In this document: positions 54,429 through 64,000 of the stretch, piece after piece
How the letters are laid out: each line of letters opens with the position of its first letter
Position numbering within the stretch: the first letter of the stretch is position 1
Source of the DNA: Allosphingosinicella sp.
Lineage (GTDB): Bacteria; Pseudomonadota; Alphaproteobacteria; Sphingomonadales; Sphingomonadaceae
Direction of reading: 5' to 3'
Length of the DNA: 64,000 nucleotides
NCBI GenBank assembly: GCA_030447665.1
Contig: JAUJOJ010000003.1
Span: 203,788 to 267,787 of the forward strand
Notes under the pieces: model-generated
What the model was told of the DNA's origin: nothing
The model's database searches: none
Seen by the model: only the letters and a program-made list of their open reading frames with translations
Program-made: the position numbers and the translations under genes

Positions 54429-55106
54429 TCAGGCCATGGTTTCGAGCTGCGTGAAACGCACCGCAAGGACCTCACGGATCTCGATCTCGCCTTCGGAACC
54501 CTTGTCGATCACGCTCAACTGCTGGACATCCTTGCCGCCAAGCGGACCCACCAGGCGGCCGCCGGCGCTCAGCTGGTCAAGCAGGGGATCGGGTGGTTCC
54601 GGCGAGGCGGCGGTGACCAGGATACGGTCGAAGGGAGCATGCTCGGCCCAGCCGCGCGAACCGTCGCCGACGCGGACGGAGACGTTCGCATAGCCGAGCG
54701 CCAGGAGGCGCATGCCGGCCTCACTGGCGAATTCCTCGACGATCTCGACGCTCCATACGCGCGCGCCGAGCTCGGCAAGCAGGGCAGCCTGGTAGCCGAG
54801 CCCGGTTCCGACTTCGAGCACGCGATCGCCGGGCCGCACCCCCAGCAGATCGAGCATCAGCGCAGCGATGAACGGCTGCGAGATCGTCTTGTCGAAGCCG
54901 ATCGGCAGCGGCCCGTCATGATAGGCGATGCCGGCAAGCTGGGCCGGCACGAACAGATGCCGCGGCACGCGCAGCATCGCCTCGCGGACGCGGCTGTCGA
55001 GGCTGTTTTTGCCGATCTCCTCGCCGGCCAGGTCGAAATGGATGTCGGCCACCTCGACCATATGCCGGCGGAAGATCGACAGATGCTGTTCCGTCATCGC
55101 CTTCAC
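54429..55106 (-). CDS. pcm: Protein-L-isoaspartate O-methyltransferase
   Basis: SAM-dependent enzyme that starts repair of isoaspartyl residues; 225 aa. DGPLPIGFDKTISQPFIAAL is the family signature. Motif I is VLEVGTGLGYQAALLAELG, and ILVTAASPEPPDPLLDQLSA follows. Start ATG at 55106 (MKAMTEQ; a second ATG is three codons in). It follows the phosphoesterase gene by 12 bp on the same strand. Confidence 0.93.
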   Translation of the reverse strand: MKAMTEQHLSIFRRHMVEVADIHFDLAGEEIGKNSLDSRVREAMLRVPRHLFVPAQLAGIAYHDGPLPIGFDKTISQPFIAALMLDLLGVRPGDRVLEVGTGLGYQAALLAELGARVWSVEIVEEFASEAGMRLLALGYANVSVRVGDGSRGWAEHAPFDRILVTAASPEPPDPLLDQLSAGGRLVGPLGGKDVQQLSVIDKGSEGEIEIREVLAVRFTQLETMA

Positions 55107-55118
55107 GGCGCCCGCTCC

Positions 55119-55898
55119 TCAAAGATCGATGAGGGCATAGGGCCGGCCTTCGGCTTCCTGCACCACGAATTGCGCGACATTGTAGACGGGAACGCCGCGG
55201 AGCGTCTCCCCCCGGAAAGCGCCGCGATGGGCATGGCCGTGGACCACCGCCTTCACATTGTCGAAGCGATCAACGGCGTCGGCGAGGCGTGACGAGCCGA
55301 GAAAGGGAAAGATCTCCAGCGGCTCCCCTTCGACGGTGGCGGCGATCGGGGAATAATGGAGGATCGCCATGATCCGCTCGGTCCGAAGCGTGCGGAGCTG
55401 GTTCTCGAGCTTGCGGGCTTCGTTCAGCGACTCGTCGACGAAGGCCTTGATCGCCTGCTCGCCGAAGGCGCCGAGCTCGCCCCTGCCGAAGCCGCCGACG
55501 AAGCCCTTGACCCCAGCGAAGCCGACGCCGTCCACCATCGTCGCCTGCTCGTCCAATATGGTGACGCCCGCCTGGCGCAGGATCTCGACCACCTTTTCCG
55601 GCTGCCCGGTTTCGTAATCATGATTGCCGAGGACACCGAGGGCGGGAATCGAGCAGGCGCGAAGATCCTCGGCGAGCAACTCGGCCTCGCTCGTCTTGCC
55701 GAAGTCGGTAAGGTCGCCGGCGAGCACCAGCACGTCGGCGTTGCCCGAGATTTCGGCGAACAGCGCCCGATACCGACCATCATTGTCGTCCCGGACGTGG
55801 AGATCGCCGATCGCCGCGATCCTGGTTCTTCCATTGCGTCCGCCGCTGCCGCTGCCGGCACCGATGCCGCTGTCGAGGTCAGTGCTTGGGTCGTTCAT
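55119..55898 (-). CDS. Metallophosphoesterase
   Basis: Calcineurin-like phosphoesterase, about 259 aa. Dinuclear-metal motifs: AIGDLHVRDD (D-x-H), LAGDLTDFG (GDxxD), LGNHDYETG (GNHD), AILHYSP (H) and VVHGHAHRG (GHxH). ATG at 55898 (MNDPSTDLDSG) chosen. The first 20 bp overlap the upstream nucleotidyltransferase gene. Substrate unknown. Confidence 0.92.
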   Translation of the reverse strand: MNDPSTDLDSGIGAGSGSGGRNGRTRIAAIGDLHVRDDNDGRYRALFAEISGNADVLVLAGDLTDFGKTSEAELLAEDLRACSIPALGVLGNHDYETGQPEKVVEILRQAGVTILDEQATMVDGVGFAGVKGFVGGFGRGELGAFGEQAIKAFVDESLNEARKLENQLRTLRTERIMAILHYSPIAATVEGEPLEIFPFLGSSRLADAVDRFDNVKAVVHGHAHRGAFRGETLRGVPVYNVAQFVVQEAEGRPYALIDL

Positions 55899-56667
55899 GC
55901 TTCTCGTCGACTCCCTTGCCGACAACGTCGCCAAACCCCCATTCGCTGACGTCGATCACGTAATCGGTCGGGCTGATCAGGCGGCCGCGGCAGATCTTCA
56001 CCGATGCCGGCGGCATTTCGTCCTGGGCCTTCAGCCGCACGAGCAGTTCATCGAACAGCCAGCGCGGGATGAGATCGCGCTCGGTCGGATAGACGAAGCG
56101 GAAATTGAGGACGTTGATCAGCAGCACCTCCCAATAAAGTTCCATCGAGGAGAGCAGCCACTGCCAGTCGATCTCCTCATGCTTCATCAAGATGGTGTGG
56201 ACGACGTCGGCGGCATCGTAACGGTAGCGCGTCTGCAGGAAGAGCTTGGAAAGGATGAACTGGGTCGGCGGCGTCACTCGTACGGTGGTGCCGTAGACCT
56301 CCGCTTCATAGACCTCCTGGAACCATTCGTCGGTGATCGGAATGCTCGCCGAGGATATGTTGAAGATGACGTCGAAGAAATTCTCGCCTTGCCAGACCTT
56401 CCCGATCCAACGCTCGTCCTCCATCTCGATCTCGTATCCCCGCCCCTTGAAGAAGGCGAGAATCTTGGGCGCGTCGCTCGGCTTGCAGAAGACGTCGAGA
56501 TCTTTGGTGGGGCGCACAATCCCGGTGAAGCAGGAGAGGGCGTAGGTTCCCGACAGGAGGAAGGGAATCGCGCTTTCGTTGAGCAGCTTGAGGCTTTCGA
56601 CGTAGAAGTCGACGGCCTCGGGCGGCGGTTCGAAGCTGGCGGCGTCGAGTATCTGGAGATCGCTCAT
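55879..56667 (-). CDS. Nucleotidyltransferase family protein
   Basis: About 262 aa. The start MSDLQILDAASFEPPPEAVD precedes the nucleotidyltransferase-like core IPFLLSGTYALSCFTGIVRP with TKDLDVFCK (GT/S...DxD pattern). It belongs to the group of nucleotidyltransferase-fold proteins of unknown substrate. The three-gene run NTase-phosphoesterase-pcm reads in one direction with tight spacing. Confidence 0.88.
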   Translation of the reverse strand: MSDLQILDAASFEPPPEAVDFYVESLKLLNESAIPFLLSGTYALSCFTGIVRPTKDLDVFCKPSDAPKILAFFKGRGYEIEMEDERWIGKVWQGENFFDVIFNISSASIPITDEWFQEVYEAEVYGTTVRVTPPTQFILSKLFLQTRYRYDAADVVHTILMKHEEIDWQWLLSSMELYWEVLLINVLNFRFVYPTERDLIPRWLFDELLVRLKAQDEMPPASVKICRGRLISPTDYVIDVSEWGFGDVVGKGVDEKHERPKH

Positions 56668-56831
56668 AGGAGCAGGGGTAACGGCGCTCAGCAGGGCGCG
56701 GTTCCGCGCGTCGGTGGATGGCCGCTCGCCCCTGCCTTGCCGGCCGAACCCGGGCGGACGTTCGCCGCTCGATGGCGGCAGGGGAGCGGCGAGGCTCCGG
56801 ACGGGGCTTGAACGGCGGTCCTTTTGCTCCG

Positions 56832-57515
56832 ATGTTGGCATTTCAGACCAGCCAGCAGGACCCCCAGCACATCATGGATCACGCAGACATCGCTTCCGCC
56901 CTCGTTCCCATCGTCATCGAGCAGTCGAATCGCGGCGAGCGCAGCTTCGACATCTATTCGCGGCTGCTGCGGGAGCGGATCGTGTTCGTGACGGGGCCGG
57001 TCGAGGACCATATGGCGACGCTCATCACGGCGCAGCTGCTCTATCTTGAATCGGAAAATCCCAAGAAGGACGTCTTCATGTACATCAACTCGCCGGGCGG
57101 CGTCGTCACGGCGGGCATGGCGATCCACGACACCATGCAGTATATCCGGCCGCGGGTCGGCACGGTCTGCATCGGCCAGGCCGCCTCGATGGGCGCCTTC
57201 CTCCTCAATGCCGGCGAGCCGGGCATGCGGGTCGCGCTCACCAATGCCCGAATCATGATCCACCAGCCCTCGGGCGGTGCGCAGGGCATGGCCTCCGACA
57301 TCGAGATCCAGGCGAAGGAGATCCTCCGCATCCGTCACCGGATGAACGAGCTGATGGCGCAATATAGCGGCCAGAACATCGAGACGATCGAGAAGGCGGT
57401 GGAGCGCGACAAGTTCTTCTCGGCCTCCGAAGCGAAGGAATTCGGCATGGTCGACGAGGTGTTCGAAAAGCGCCCTGCGGCGGCCGACGAGGATGCGGCA
57501 AAAAACGCAGCTTAA
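56832..57515 (+). CDS. clpP: ATP-dependent Clp protease proteolytic subunit
   Basis: Serine peptidase of the ClpXP/ClpAP barrel, about 227 aa. Ser nucleophile in [20 protein letters not shown], His in [20 protein letters not shown], Asp in [10 protein letters not shown]. Start: ATG at 56832 is used, although ATG at 56874 ([17 protein letters not shown]) fits the family equally well. It diverges from the nucleotidyltransferase gene. clpX follows after 93 bp. Confidence 0.96.
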   Translation: MLAFQTSQQDPQHIMDHADIASALVPIVIEQSNRGERSFDIYSRLLRERIVFVTGPVEDHMATLITAQLLYLESENPKKDVFMYINSPGGVVTAGMAIHDTMQYIRPRVGTVCIGQAASMGAFLLNAGEPGMRVALTNARIMIHQPSGGAQGMASDIEIQAKEILRIRHRMNELMAQYSGQNIETIEKAVERDKFFSASEAKEFGMVDEVFEKRPAAADEDAAKNAA

Positions 57516-57608
57516 CGTTTACGCCATTGTGATCGTGCAAAAGTACGTTCAGGATGCCCTCATCACGAGGGTGGCAAGGGACGGGTCGTGGACCCGAGGG
57601 ACGACTAA

Positions 57609-58868
<1,260 letters not shown>

Positions 58869-58884
58869 GCCGCGTGCCTGACGC

Positions 58885-59403
58885 GTGAGCAATCTCGGAG
58901 GCTTTGCGGAGCGGCCCGCTTATCTGCGCTTCCTGCCGGACTTCCTGTTCCGGCAGGACGAGCCGCCGCTTCCCTATATTCTGAAGGGCTGGGTCTTGGC
59001 CCTGCTGCCGAGCTTGGCCCTTTCGGTGCTTGCCGGGCTTGTCGCCTCCCCCACGGCCGAGATACCCGACATTCCCGTTCAAGGCTCATCCTCGCTGCTG
59101 CTGCTGATCGTCGTCGGCCCGCTGCTGGAGACCTTGATCCTCCTGCCGATGGTGCTTGGATTCAGGCGGCTGCTGGGCCCCGGACCGGCGGTGCTCCTTG
59201 GCGCGCTCCTCTGGGCGATCGGGCACAGCCTTGCGGCGCCGATCTGGGGGCTGGTGGTCTGGTGGCCCTTTCTGCTCTTCTCGATCGCGATCCTCACCTG
59301 GCGCGACCGAGGCCTCCTCCCCACGGTGGCGGTTGTGACGACCATCCACGGCCTTCAGAACGCGACGGCTGGCCTTCTTCTACTGGTGCAGGGGCAGGCC
59401 TGA
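58885..59403 (+). CDS. CPBP-like intramembrane protease family protein
   Basis: 172 aa, GTG start, about five hydrophobic segments. It resembles the CPBP/Abi (CAAX-like) family. The first motif is reduced to a single Glu (GPLLETLILLPMVLGFRR, lacking the full EExxxR). Later His positions are in LWAIGHSLAAPIWG and TIHGLQNATAG. Protease activity is therefore uncertain. It follows clpX by 16 bp. Confidence 0.75.
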   Translation: MSNLGGFAERPAYLRFLPDFLFRQDEPPLPYILKGWVLALLPSLALSVLAGLVASPTAEIPDIPVQGSSSLLLLIVVGPLLETLILLPMVLGFRRLLGPGPAVLLGALLWAIGHSLAAPIWGLVVWWPFLLFSIAILTWRDRGLLPTVAVVTTIHGLQNATAGLLLLVQGQA

Positions 59404-59809
59404 GCCCCCTGCAGGCCCAATCGCTGGAGGTGGACGCCCTTTCCGCTCAGGTCGAACCGCCTTCTCACTCCCCTCCCTGCAAAGGAGGGGACCAAGGATG
59501 GGTGGCGACTGAGCCGCGTCGATCCCGGCGAAGGCGCATCGCTTACGGCTGCGCCGCCCCAGCGGGAGTGAGGCAGCGGCGGTCGACCGTCCTGTGTAGT
59601 CGCAGGCACGTGCGAGGTAAGCGCAAATAAAGAAGCGCATGCTATGATGCGGAAAAGCATCCCCAACCCCTCTTTTCTAGGAGGCTGAAGGACGAGTGTG
59701 GCAATTCGGCTTCAATCGAGCATGCGACGAGGCCAGCAGATGGTGCGATTGATGCGTTGACCAACCCCCATATAGGATGCAAAGCCCTTCCGGCCTGTCT
59801 GGAGTTCAA
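59404..59809. other. Intergenic region upstream of lon
   Basis: No gene seen. It holds a small hairpin (next entry) and, before lon, a possible promoter: TTGATG near 59751, 16 nt, TATAGG near 59773. No heat-shock-type operator is recognisable. Confidence 0.4.
59470..59490. repeat. Short hairpin, possible terminator
   Basis: CCCCTCC-CTGCAAA-GGAGGGG, 67 bp after the CPBP-like gene. It resembles common sphingomonad intergenic hairpins and lacks a T tract. Confidence 0.5.
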
Positions 59810-62221
59810 ATGACCCAAGCTTTCCCCGTACTTCCCCTTCGCGACATCGTCGTCGTTTTCCCGCAGATGATCGTGCCCTTGTTCGTCGGACGCGACAAAT
59901 CGGTGGCGGCGCTCGAAAGCGCGATGGCGGCGGACAAGTCCATCTTCCTCGTCTCGCAGCTCGATCCGGCCGAGGACGATCCCGACCGCGACGCGCTCTA
60001 CGACATGGGCGTGGTCGCGACCGTGCTGCAGCTCCTGAAGCTGCCGGACGGCACGGTGCGCGTGCTCGTCGAAGGGCAGCGTCGCGCGGCGCTGAACGAG
60101 CTTCGGTCCCAGGGCAAGCACCTGGTAGCCGAAATCGATGCCATCGAGGCGGAGGAACCGGAAGGGCCCGAAGTTTCCGCCCTCATGCGCTCGGTCGTCG
60201 AGCAGTTCGAAAATTATGCGAAGCTCAACAAGAAGCTTCCGGCCGAGACGGCGGTGCAGCTGGGCCAGATCGAGGAAGCCTCGCGCCTTGCCGACGCGAT
60301 CGCCGCCAACATCAACATCAAGGTTTCCGACAAGCAGGCGCTGCTGGCGGAGCTCAACCCGGTCCGCCGCCTCGAAATGTCGTTCGCCTTCATGGAGGGC
60401 GAGCTCGGCGTGCTGCAGGTCGAGAAGAAGATCCGAAGCCGCGTCAAGCGGCAGATGGAGAAGACGCAGCGCGAATATTATCTGAACGAGCAGCTGAAGG
60501 CGATCCAGCGCGAGCTTGGCAACGAGGGCGAGGAAGGCGAGGGGGACGAGCTTGCCGAGCTTTCCCGCAAGATCGCCAAGACCCGGCTTTCGAAGGAAGC
60601 GCGCACGAAGGCCACACAGGAGCTGAAGAAGCTCAAGGCGATGGCGCCGATGTCCGCGGAAGCGACGGTCTCGCGCAATTATCTCGATGTTCTTTTGGGC
60701 CTTCCCTGGGGTAAGCGCTCCAAGCTCAAGCACGAGATCGTCGAAGCCGAACGGATCCTCGACGAGGACCATTATGGCCTCGAAAAGGTCAAGGACCGGA
60801 TCGTCGAATATCTCGCCGTCCAGGTGCGCACCAACAAGCTGAAGGGCCCCATTCTCTGCCTCGTCGGCCCGCCGGGCGTCGGCAAGACCTCGCTCGGCCG
60901 CTCGATCGCCAAGGCGACCGGCCGCGAATTCGTGCGCCAGTCGCTGGGCGGCGTGCGCGACGAGGCCGAGATACGCGGCCACCGCCGCACCTATATCGGC
61001 AGCTTGCCCGGCAAGATCATCTCGAACCTCAAGAAGGCCGGCACATCGAACCCGCTCTTCCTGCTCGACGAGATCGACAAGCTTGGCCAGGATTTCCGCG
61101 GCGATCCCGCTTCGGCCCTGCTCGAAGTGCTCGACCCGGAGCAGAATTCGAAATTTCAGGATCATTATCTGGAGGTGGACTACGACCTGTCGGACGTGAT
61201 GTTCGTCACCACGGCGAACACGATGAACATGCCGCAGCCGCTGCTGGACCGCATGGAGATCATCCGGCTGGAGGGTTATACCGAGGACGAGAAGGTCGAG
61301 ATCGCCAAGCGCCACCTGATCCCCAAGCAGATCGAGGCCCATGGCCTGAAGGAAGGCGAGCTCACGGTGACGGAGGAGGGGCTTCGCGCGCTGATTCGCC
61401 ATTATACCCGTGAGGCGGGCGTCCGGACGCTCGAACGCGAGATCGCTAAGGTCGCCCGCAAGGCGTTGCGGCAGATCCTCGAAGGAAAGGCCGTACGCGT
61501 GGAGCTTACGGCGGAGAATGTGGCCGACTTCTCCGGCGTCCGGAAATTCCGGCACGGCATCGGCGAGGAAGAGGACCAGATCGGCGCCGTCACGGGCCTT
61601 GCCTGGACCGAGGTGGGCGGCGAGCTGCTGACGATCGAGGCGGTCACCGTGCCCGGCAAGGGCATGGCCAAGACCACCGGCAAATTGGGCGAGGTGATGC
61701 AGGAGTCGGTCCAGGCCGCCTTCTCGTTTGTCAAGGCGCGGAGCCCGAGCTACGGCGTGAAGCCGAGCCTCTTCGCCCGCAAGGACATCCACATCCACCT
61801 GCCCGAAGGCGCGGTGCCGAAGGACGGCCCCTCGGCCGGCGTCGGCATGGTGACGGCGATCATTTCGACGCTCACCGGGATATCTGTCCGGCGCGATGTC
61901 GCGATGACCGGTGAAGTGACCCTTCGCGGACGCGTGCTCCCGATCGGCGGGCTCAAGGAGAAGCTGCTGGCGGCGCTGCGGGGCGGCATCAAGCTGGTCC
62001 TGATCCCGGCGGAGAATGAGAAGGACCTCGCCGAAATCCCCGCCAATATCCGCGAGGGACTGGAGATCGTGCCGGTTGCGCATGTCGATGAGGTGCTGAG
62101 GCTCGCGCTCACGACGCCGGTCGTGCCGATCGAATGGACCGAGGCCGACGAACTCGCGGCGGTCTCCCCGGCCGAGCTCCCAGGCGCCGAGGAGATTACC
62201 GGGGTTTCAAGCCGCCACTGA
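59810..62221 (+). CDS. lon: ATP-dependent protease Lon
   Basis: Cytoplasmic AAA+ serine protease, about 803 aa. The N-terminal LAN domain ([20 protein letters not shown]) is followed by a long coiled coil, Walker A in [20 protein letters not shown], Walker B in [15 protein letters not shown], and the protease domain with catalytic Ser in [16 protein letters not shown] and Lys in [20 protein letters not shown] at 59810 ([10 protein letters not shown]) is preferred to one 11 codons upstream. Confidence 0.97.
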   Translation: MTQAFPVLPLRDIVVVFPQMIVPLFVGRDKSVAALESAMAADKSIFLVSQLDPAEDDPDRDALYDMGVVATVLQLLKLPDGTVRVLVEGQRRAALNELRSQGKHLVAEIDAIEAEEPEGPEVSALMRSVVEQFENYAKLNKKLPAETAVQLGQIEEASRLADAIAANINIKVSDKQALLAELNPVRRLEMSFAFMEGELGVLQVEKKIRSRVKRQMEKTQREYYLNEQLKAIQRELGNEGEEGEGDELAELSRKIAKTRLSKEARTKATQELKKLKAMAPMSAEATVSRNYLDVLLGLPWGKRSKLKHEIVEAERILDEDHYGLEKVKDRIVEYLAVQVRTNKLKGPILCLVGPPGVGKTSLGRSIAKATGREFVRQSLGGVRDEAEIRGHRRTYIGSLPGKIISNLKKAGTSNPLFLLDEIDKLGQDFRGDPASALLEVLDPEQNSKFQDHYLEVDYDLSDVMFVTTANTMNMPQPLLDRMEIIRLEGYTEDEKVEIAKRHLIPKQIEAHGLKEGELTVTEEGLRALIRHYTREAGVRTLEREIAKVARKALRQILEGKAVRVELTAENVADFSGVRKFRHGIGEEEDQIGAVTGLAWTEVGGELLTIEAVTVPGKGMAKTTGKLGEVMQESVQAAFSFVKARSPSYGVKPSLFARKDIHIHLPEGAVPKDGPSAGVGMVTAIISTLTGISVRRDVAMTGEVTLRGRVLPIGGLKEKLLAALRGGIKLVLIPAENEKDLAEIPANIREGLEIVPVAHVDEVLRLALTTPVVPIEWTEADELAAVSPAELPGAEEITGVSSRH

Positions 62222-62251
62222 TTCCGGCTCGGACCGACCGAAATCAGGCTC

Positions 62252-62291
62252 GGAAAGCGCGCTTTTCCTCAGAAAAGCGCGCTTTCCTTTT
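62252..62291 (+). terminator. Terminator after lon
   Basis: GGAAAGCGCGCTTTTC and GAAAAGCGCGCTTTCC form a perfect 16-bp stem with a CTCA loop, followed by TTTT. Confidence 0.9.
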
Positions 62292-62367
62292 GACTCCTCG
62301 CCGTCACCTGCTCTTAGATGGCCGTTCGGCTTAGCCGCGAGTCCATTGTAACAGGGGTGAAGGCAGG

Positions 62368-62643
62368 ATGAACAAACAGGAGCTTATCGGCCAAGTTGCC
62401 GAGACGACCGGTCTCAGCAGGAGCGATGCCAACAAAGCGGTCGAGGGTGTCTTCGATGCGATCGGCAGCGCGCTGAAGCGCGGCGACGAGGTCCGTCTGG
62501 TCGGCTTCGGCACCTTCGCCTGTTCGAAGCGCAAAGCCTCGACGGGCCGCAATCCCCGCACCGGCGAACCGATGCAGATCAAGGAATCGACGCAGCCGAA
62601 GTTCAAGCCCGGCAAGGGGCTCAAGGATTCCGTGAACGTCTGA
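62368..62643 (+). CDS. hup: HU family DNA-binding protein
   Basis: Nucleoid protein, 91 aa. MNKQELIGQVAETTGLSRSD, GFGTFACSKRKASTGRNPRT and the DNA-arm Pro region FKPGKGLKD are canonical. Start ATG at 62368 with GCAGG upstream. It follows lon, as in most alphaproteobacteria and E. coli. Confidence 0.97.
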   Translation: MNKQELIGQVAETTGLSRSDANKAVEGVFDAIGSALKRGDEVRLVGFGTFACSKRKASTGRNPRTGEPMQIKESTQPKFKPGKGLKDSVNV

Positions 62644-62790
62644 ATTGCGAGCAGGGCCGGGGCTCTTCGCTTTGGCCGTTCTCCTGCCAGCGGAGCGCTG
62701 GACAGGGTCGCGGCAGCGCCTTATGGGCTGCCGCGAAGGGCCTTGGAGGCCCGAATCCCGTCAGATGAAATCAACTGATGGGCAGGGCGT

Positions 62791-62865
62791 GGGCGCGTAG
62801 CTCAGTGGTAGAGCACACCCTTCACACGGGTGGGGTCGTAGGTTCAATCCCTACCGCGCCCACCA
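62791..62865 (+). tRNA. tRNA-Val (CAC)
   Basis: Acceptor GGGCGCG pairs with CGCGCCC, anticodon stem CACCC/GGGTG with loop TTCACAC (anticodon CAC), T loop TTCAATC, CCA encoded. Reads GTG codons. Confidence 0.97.
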
Positions 62866-62914
62866 CGCCCTCATTGCTCCAAGCAGGCCTCAGTCAGCAG
62901 CTCGCCGACAGGCT

Positions 62915-63115
62915 TTAGTGGCGCGAACCGGTCGCAACGTCCTTGGCACCTAGCTTCTCCGCGATCCGGGCGACTTCCTCGTCGCTGGGCGGCTTGGGAA
63001 GCTCCTGCCCGGGAGCGAGCGCTTCGTCCGGTATTCCAGGTGCGGTGCCCGCGATCGGCTCGTTCACCGCGCGTTCGTTCGAGCCTGTGCTGATTTTCGC
63101 TCTGTCTTCTGCCAT
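62915..63115 (-). CDS. Small hypothetical protein
   Basis: 66 aa, hydrophilic: MAEDRAKISTGSNERAVNEP, a Pro/Gly-rich middle, and LPKPPSDEEVARIAEKLGAK near the end. No signal or membrane segment. I do not recognise a family. It is divergent from the YjbR gene, 62 bp away. Confidence 0.55.
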   Translation of the reverse strand: MAEDRAKISTGSNERAVNEPIAGTAPGIPDEALAPGQELPKPPSDEEVARIAEKLGAKDVATGSRH

Positions 63116-63177
63116 GTTCCGTCCTCTGGCTTTGCCGTTCAAGCGAGCGAGCAGGGCTGTTGTTCCGGAAGCGAGCA

Positions 63178-63549
63178 ATGACTGAAGCCACCAACGCGAT
63201 CCTGAGAGAGCTGCGCGCTTTCGGGCTCGCTTATCCCGGCGCTCACGGCAAGGCCCCGTGGCCGGGACATGACGATCTTGCCGTCAACGACAAGACCTTC
63301 GCCTATCTTGCCGCCGACGGGGAGCCGTTCAGCATCTCGTGCAAGCTCAAATATACCAGCGAGGCCGCGCTCGAACTCCCCTACGCTACGCCGACGGGCT
63401 ATGGCCTCGGCAAGAGCGGGTGGGTGACCTTCACGCCGAGCGAGGCGGAGATGCCGTCCATCGAGCAGCTCAAGGAATGGATCGACGAAAGCTACCGCGC
63501 TCAGGCGCCGAAGAAGCTTGTGAAGGAACTGGACGCCCGCAGCGCTTAA
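63178..63549 (+). CDS. MmcQ/YjbR family protein
   Basis: 123 aa, the CyaY-like fold of the MmcQ/YjbR family. AFGLAYPGAHGKAPWPGHDD is the family's N-terminal motif, then FAYLAADGEPFSISCKLKYT and the C-terminal LKEWIDESYRAQAPKKLVKE. ATG at 63178 chosen. Often labelled DNA-binding, without firm evidence. Its stop overlaps that of the convergent next gene by 4 bp. Confidence 0.9.
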   Translation: MTEATNAILRELRAFGLAYPGAHGKAPWPGHDDLAVNDKTFAYLAADGEPFSISCKLKYTSEAALELPYATPTGYGLGKSGWVTFTPSEAEMPSIEQLKEWIDESYRAQAPKKLVKELDARSA

Positions 63550-64000
63550 GCAGCCATCAACCCGGCCGCGATCTCGAACGAGCGCAGCCGCGCGGCATGA
63601 TCGTAGATTTGGCAGGTGATCATGAGCTCGTCCGCGCCGGTCCTGTGCACGAACGCGTCCAGCGCTCGCGCCGCCGTTTCGGGGGAGCCGATTGCAGAGC
63701 AAGACAGAAGCTGTTCCAGCATCGCCTCGTGCGGTGGCGGCAAGCTGTCGCGATAGCCTGCGACGGGAGGCGGAAGCGGGGTCGGACGGCCGCTGCGAAG
63801 ATTGACGAACGCCTGCTGCATCGAGGTGGAGAGATATTCTCCTTCCTCGTCCGTCTCCGCCGCGAACATATTGAACCCGAGCATGACATAGGGCCGGTCG
63901 AGCTGGCCCGACGGCTTGAAGCCGCTGCGATAAGCATGAAGCGCCTGATCGAGCTGCTGCGGCGCGAAATGCGAGGCGAAGGCGTAAGGCAGCCCCAGCA
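63546..64000 (-). CDS. LLM class flavin-dependent oxidoreductase (C-terminal part)
   Basis: C-terminal ~150 residues of a luciferase-like monooxygenase; the 5' part lies beyond the window. LGLPYAFASHFAPQQLDQAL, RPYVMLGFNMFAAETDEEGE, AIGSPETAARALDAFVHRTG and DELMITCQIYDHAARLRSFE are typical of the bacterial luciferase-like group with F420/FMN chemistry. Substrate unknown. Confidence 0.9.
   Translation of the reverse strand, partial: LGLPYAFASHFAPQQLDQALHAYRSGFKPSGQLDRPYVMLGFNMFAAETDEEGEYLSTSMQQAFVNLRSGRPTPLPPPVAGYRDSLPPPHEAMLEQLLSCSAIGSPETAARALDAFVHRTGADELMITCQIYDHAARLRSFEIAAGLMAA

Noticed and set aside
59642..62083. 813-codon open frame on the minus strand across lon
   Set aside because: It is the antisense of lon, created by high GC third positions. 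The lon sense frame has all catalytic motifs.

Overview
The window is a GC-rich chromosomal segment of an alphaproteobacterium, almost certainly a sphingomonad (Sphingomonadales). The case rests on gene order and protein character: comF-grxC-nitrilase-DUF1178, fabD-fabG-acpP-fabF-mltG, clpP-clpX-CPBP-lon-hup, an RcdA/DUF1465 protein, a bacteriophytochrome with an HWE kinase, and sphingomonad-style palindromic intergenic repeats. No phage, plasmid, IS element or CRISPR array is present. Two tRNAs (Arg-CCT, Val-CAC) are complete.

Layout. 0-5.4 kb: a broken ComF gene, glutaredoxin, carbon-nitrogen hydrolase, DUF1178, tRNA-Arg, folE, a Nudix hydrolase and an MFS transporter. 5.4-12.3 kb: rplI-rpsR-rpsF on the minus strand, diverging from a fatty-acid synthesis cluster (fabD, fabG, acpP, fabF, then mltG) that a GxxExxY gene flanked by inverted repeats interrupts. 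12.4-20 kb: NlpC/P60 peptidase, MarR regulator, M17 aminopeptidase, AIM24-like protein, rimO, a K+ channel and surE. 20-26 kb: small secreted or regulatory genes (a repeated-module periplasmic protein, a PEP-CTERM-like surface protein, dksA, PilZ, two YdcH-like genes, rcdA-like DUF1465), then an Fe-alcohol dehydrogenase and a thioesterase. 26-33 kb: nitronate monooxygenase and an unusual locus of a TpsB/ShlB transporter, a FecR-domain protein with a 36-bp repeat tract, and a CHASE2-GGDEF(degenerate)-EAL phosphodiesterase. 33-41 kb: two oxidoreductases, an AI-2E exporter family protein, a glycosyltransferase remnant, and a translationally coupled purB-bphO-bphP set. 41-47 kb: radC and the ydbH-ynbE-ydbL envelope operon. 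47-56 kb: a MerR/LiuR-type regulator with its operator, an acyl-CoA dehydrogenase, a tryptophan operon (aroF-trpE-trpG) behind a Trp-rich leader and terminator, and phhA behind a Tyr-rich leader and terminator. 56-64 kb: proteostasis genes clpP, clpX, lon and hup, then tRNA-Val and a partial flavin monooxygenase.

Sequence quality matters here. About 30 conserved genes, many of them housekeeping (fabG, fabF, mltG, rimO, surE, dksA, purB), are broken by small indels, mostly between 0-34 kb, while 41.8-64 kb is nearly clean. The breaks lie in otherwise fully conserved protein sequence and often in G/C runs, so I read most of them as consensus errors rather than pseudogenes. Coordinates of interrupted genes are the outer limits of the whole gene.

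The most interesting points are the TpsB/FecR/CHASE2-EAL locus, a candidate tyrosine attenuator ahead of phhA, the Trp attenuator on aroF-trpEG, coupling of a photoreceptor operon to purB, a repeat element that twice sits directly behind a stop codon (one copy carrying a nested perfect 26-bp-stem hairpin), and a candidate S6:S18 leader upstream of rpsF.
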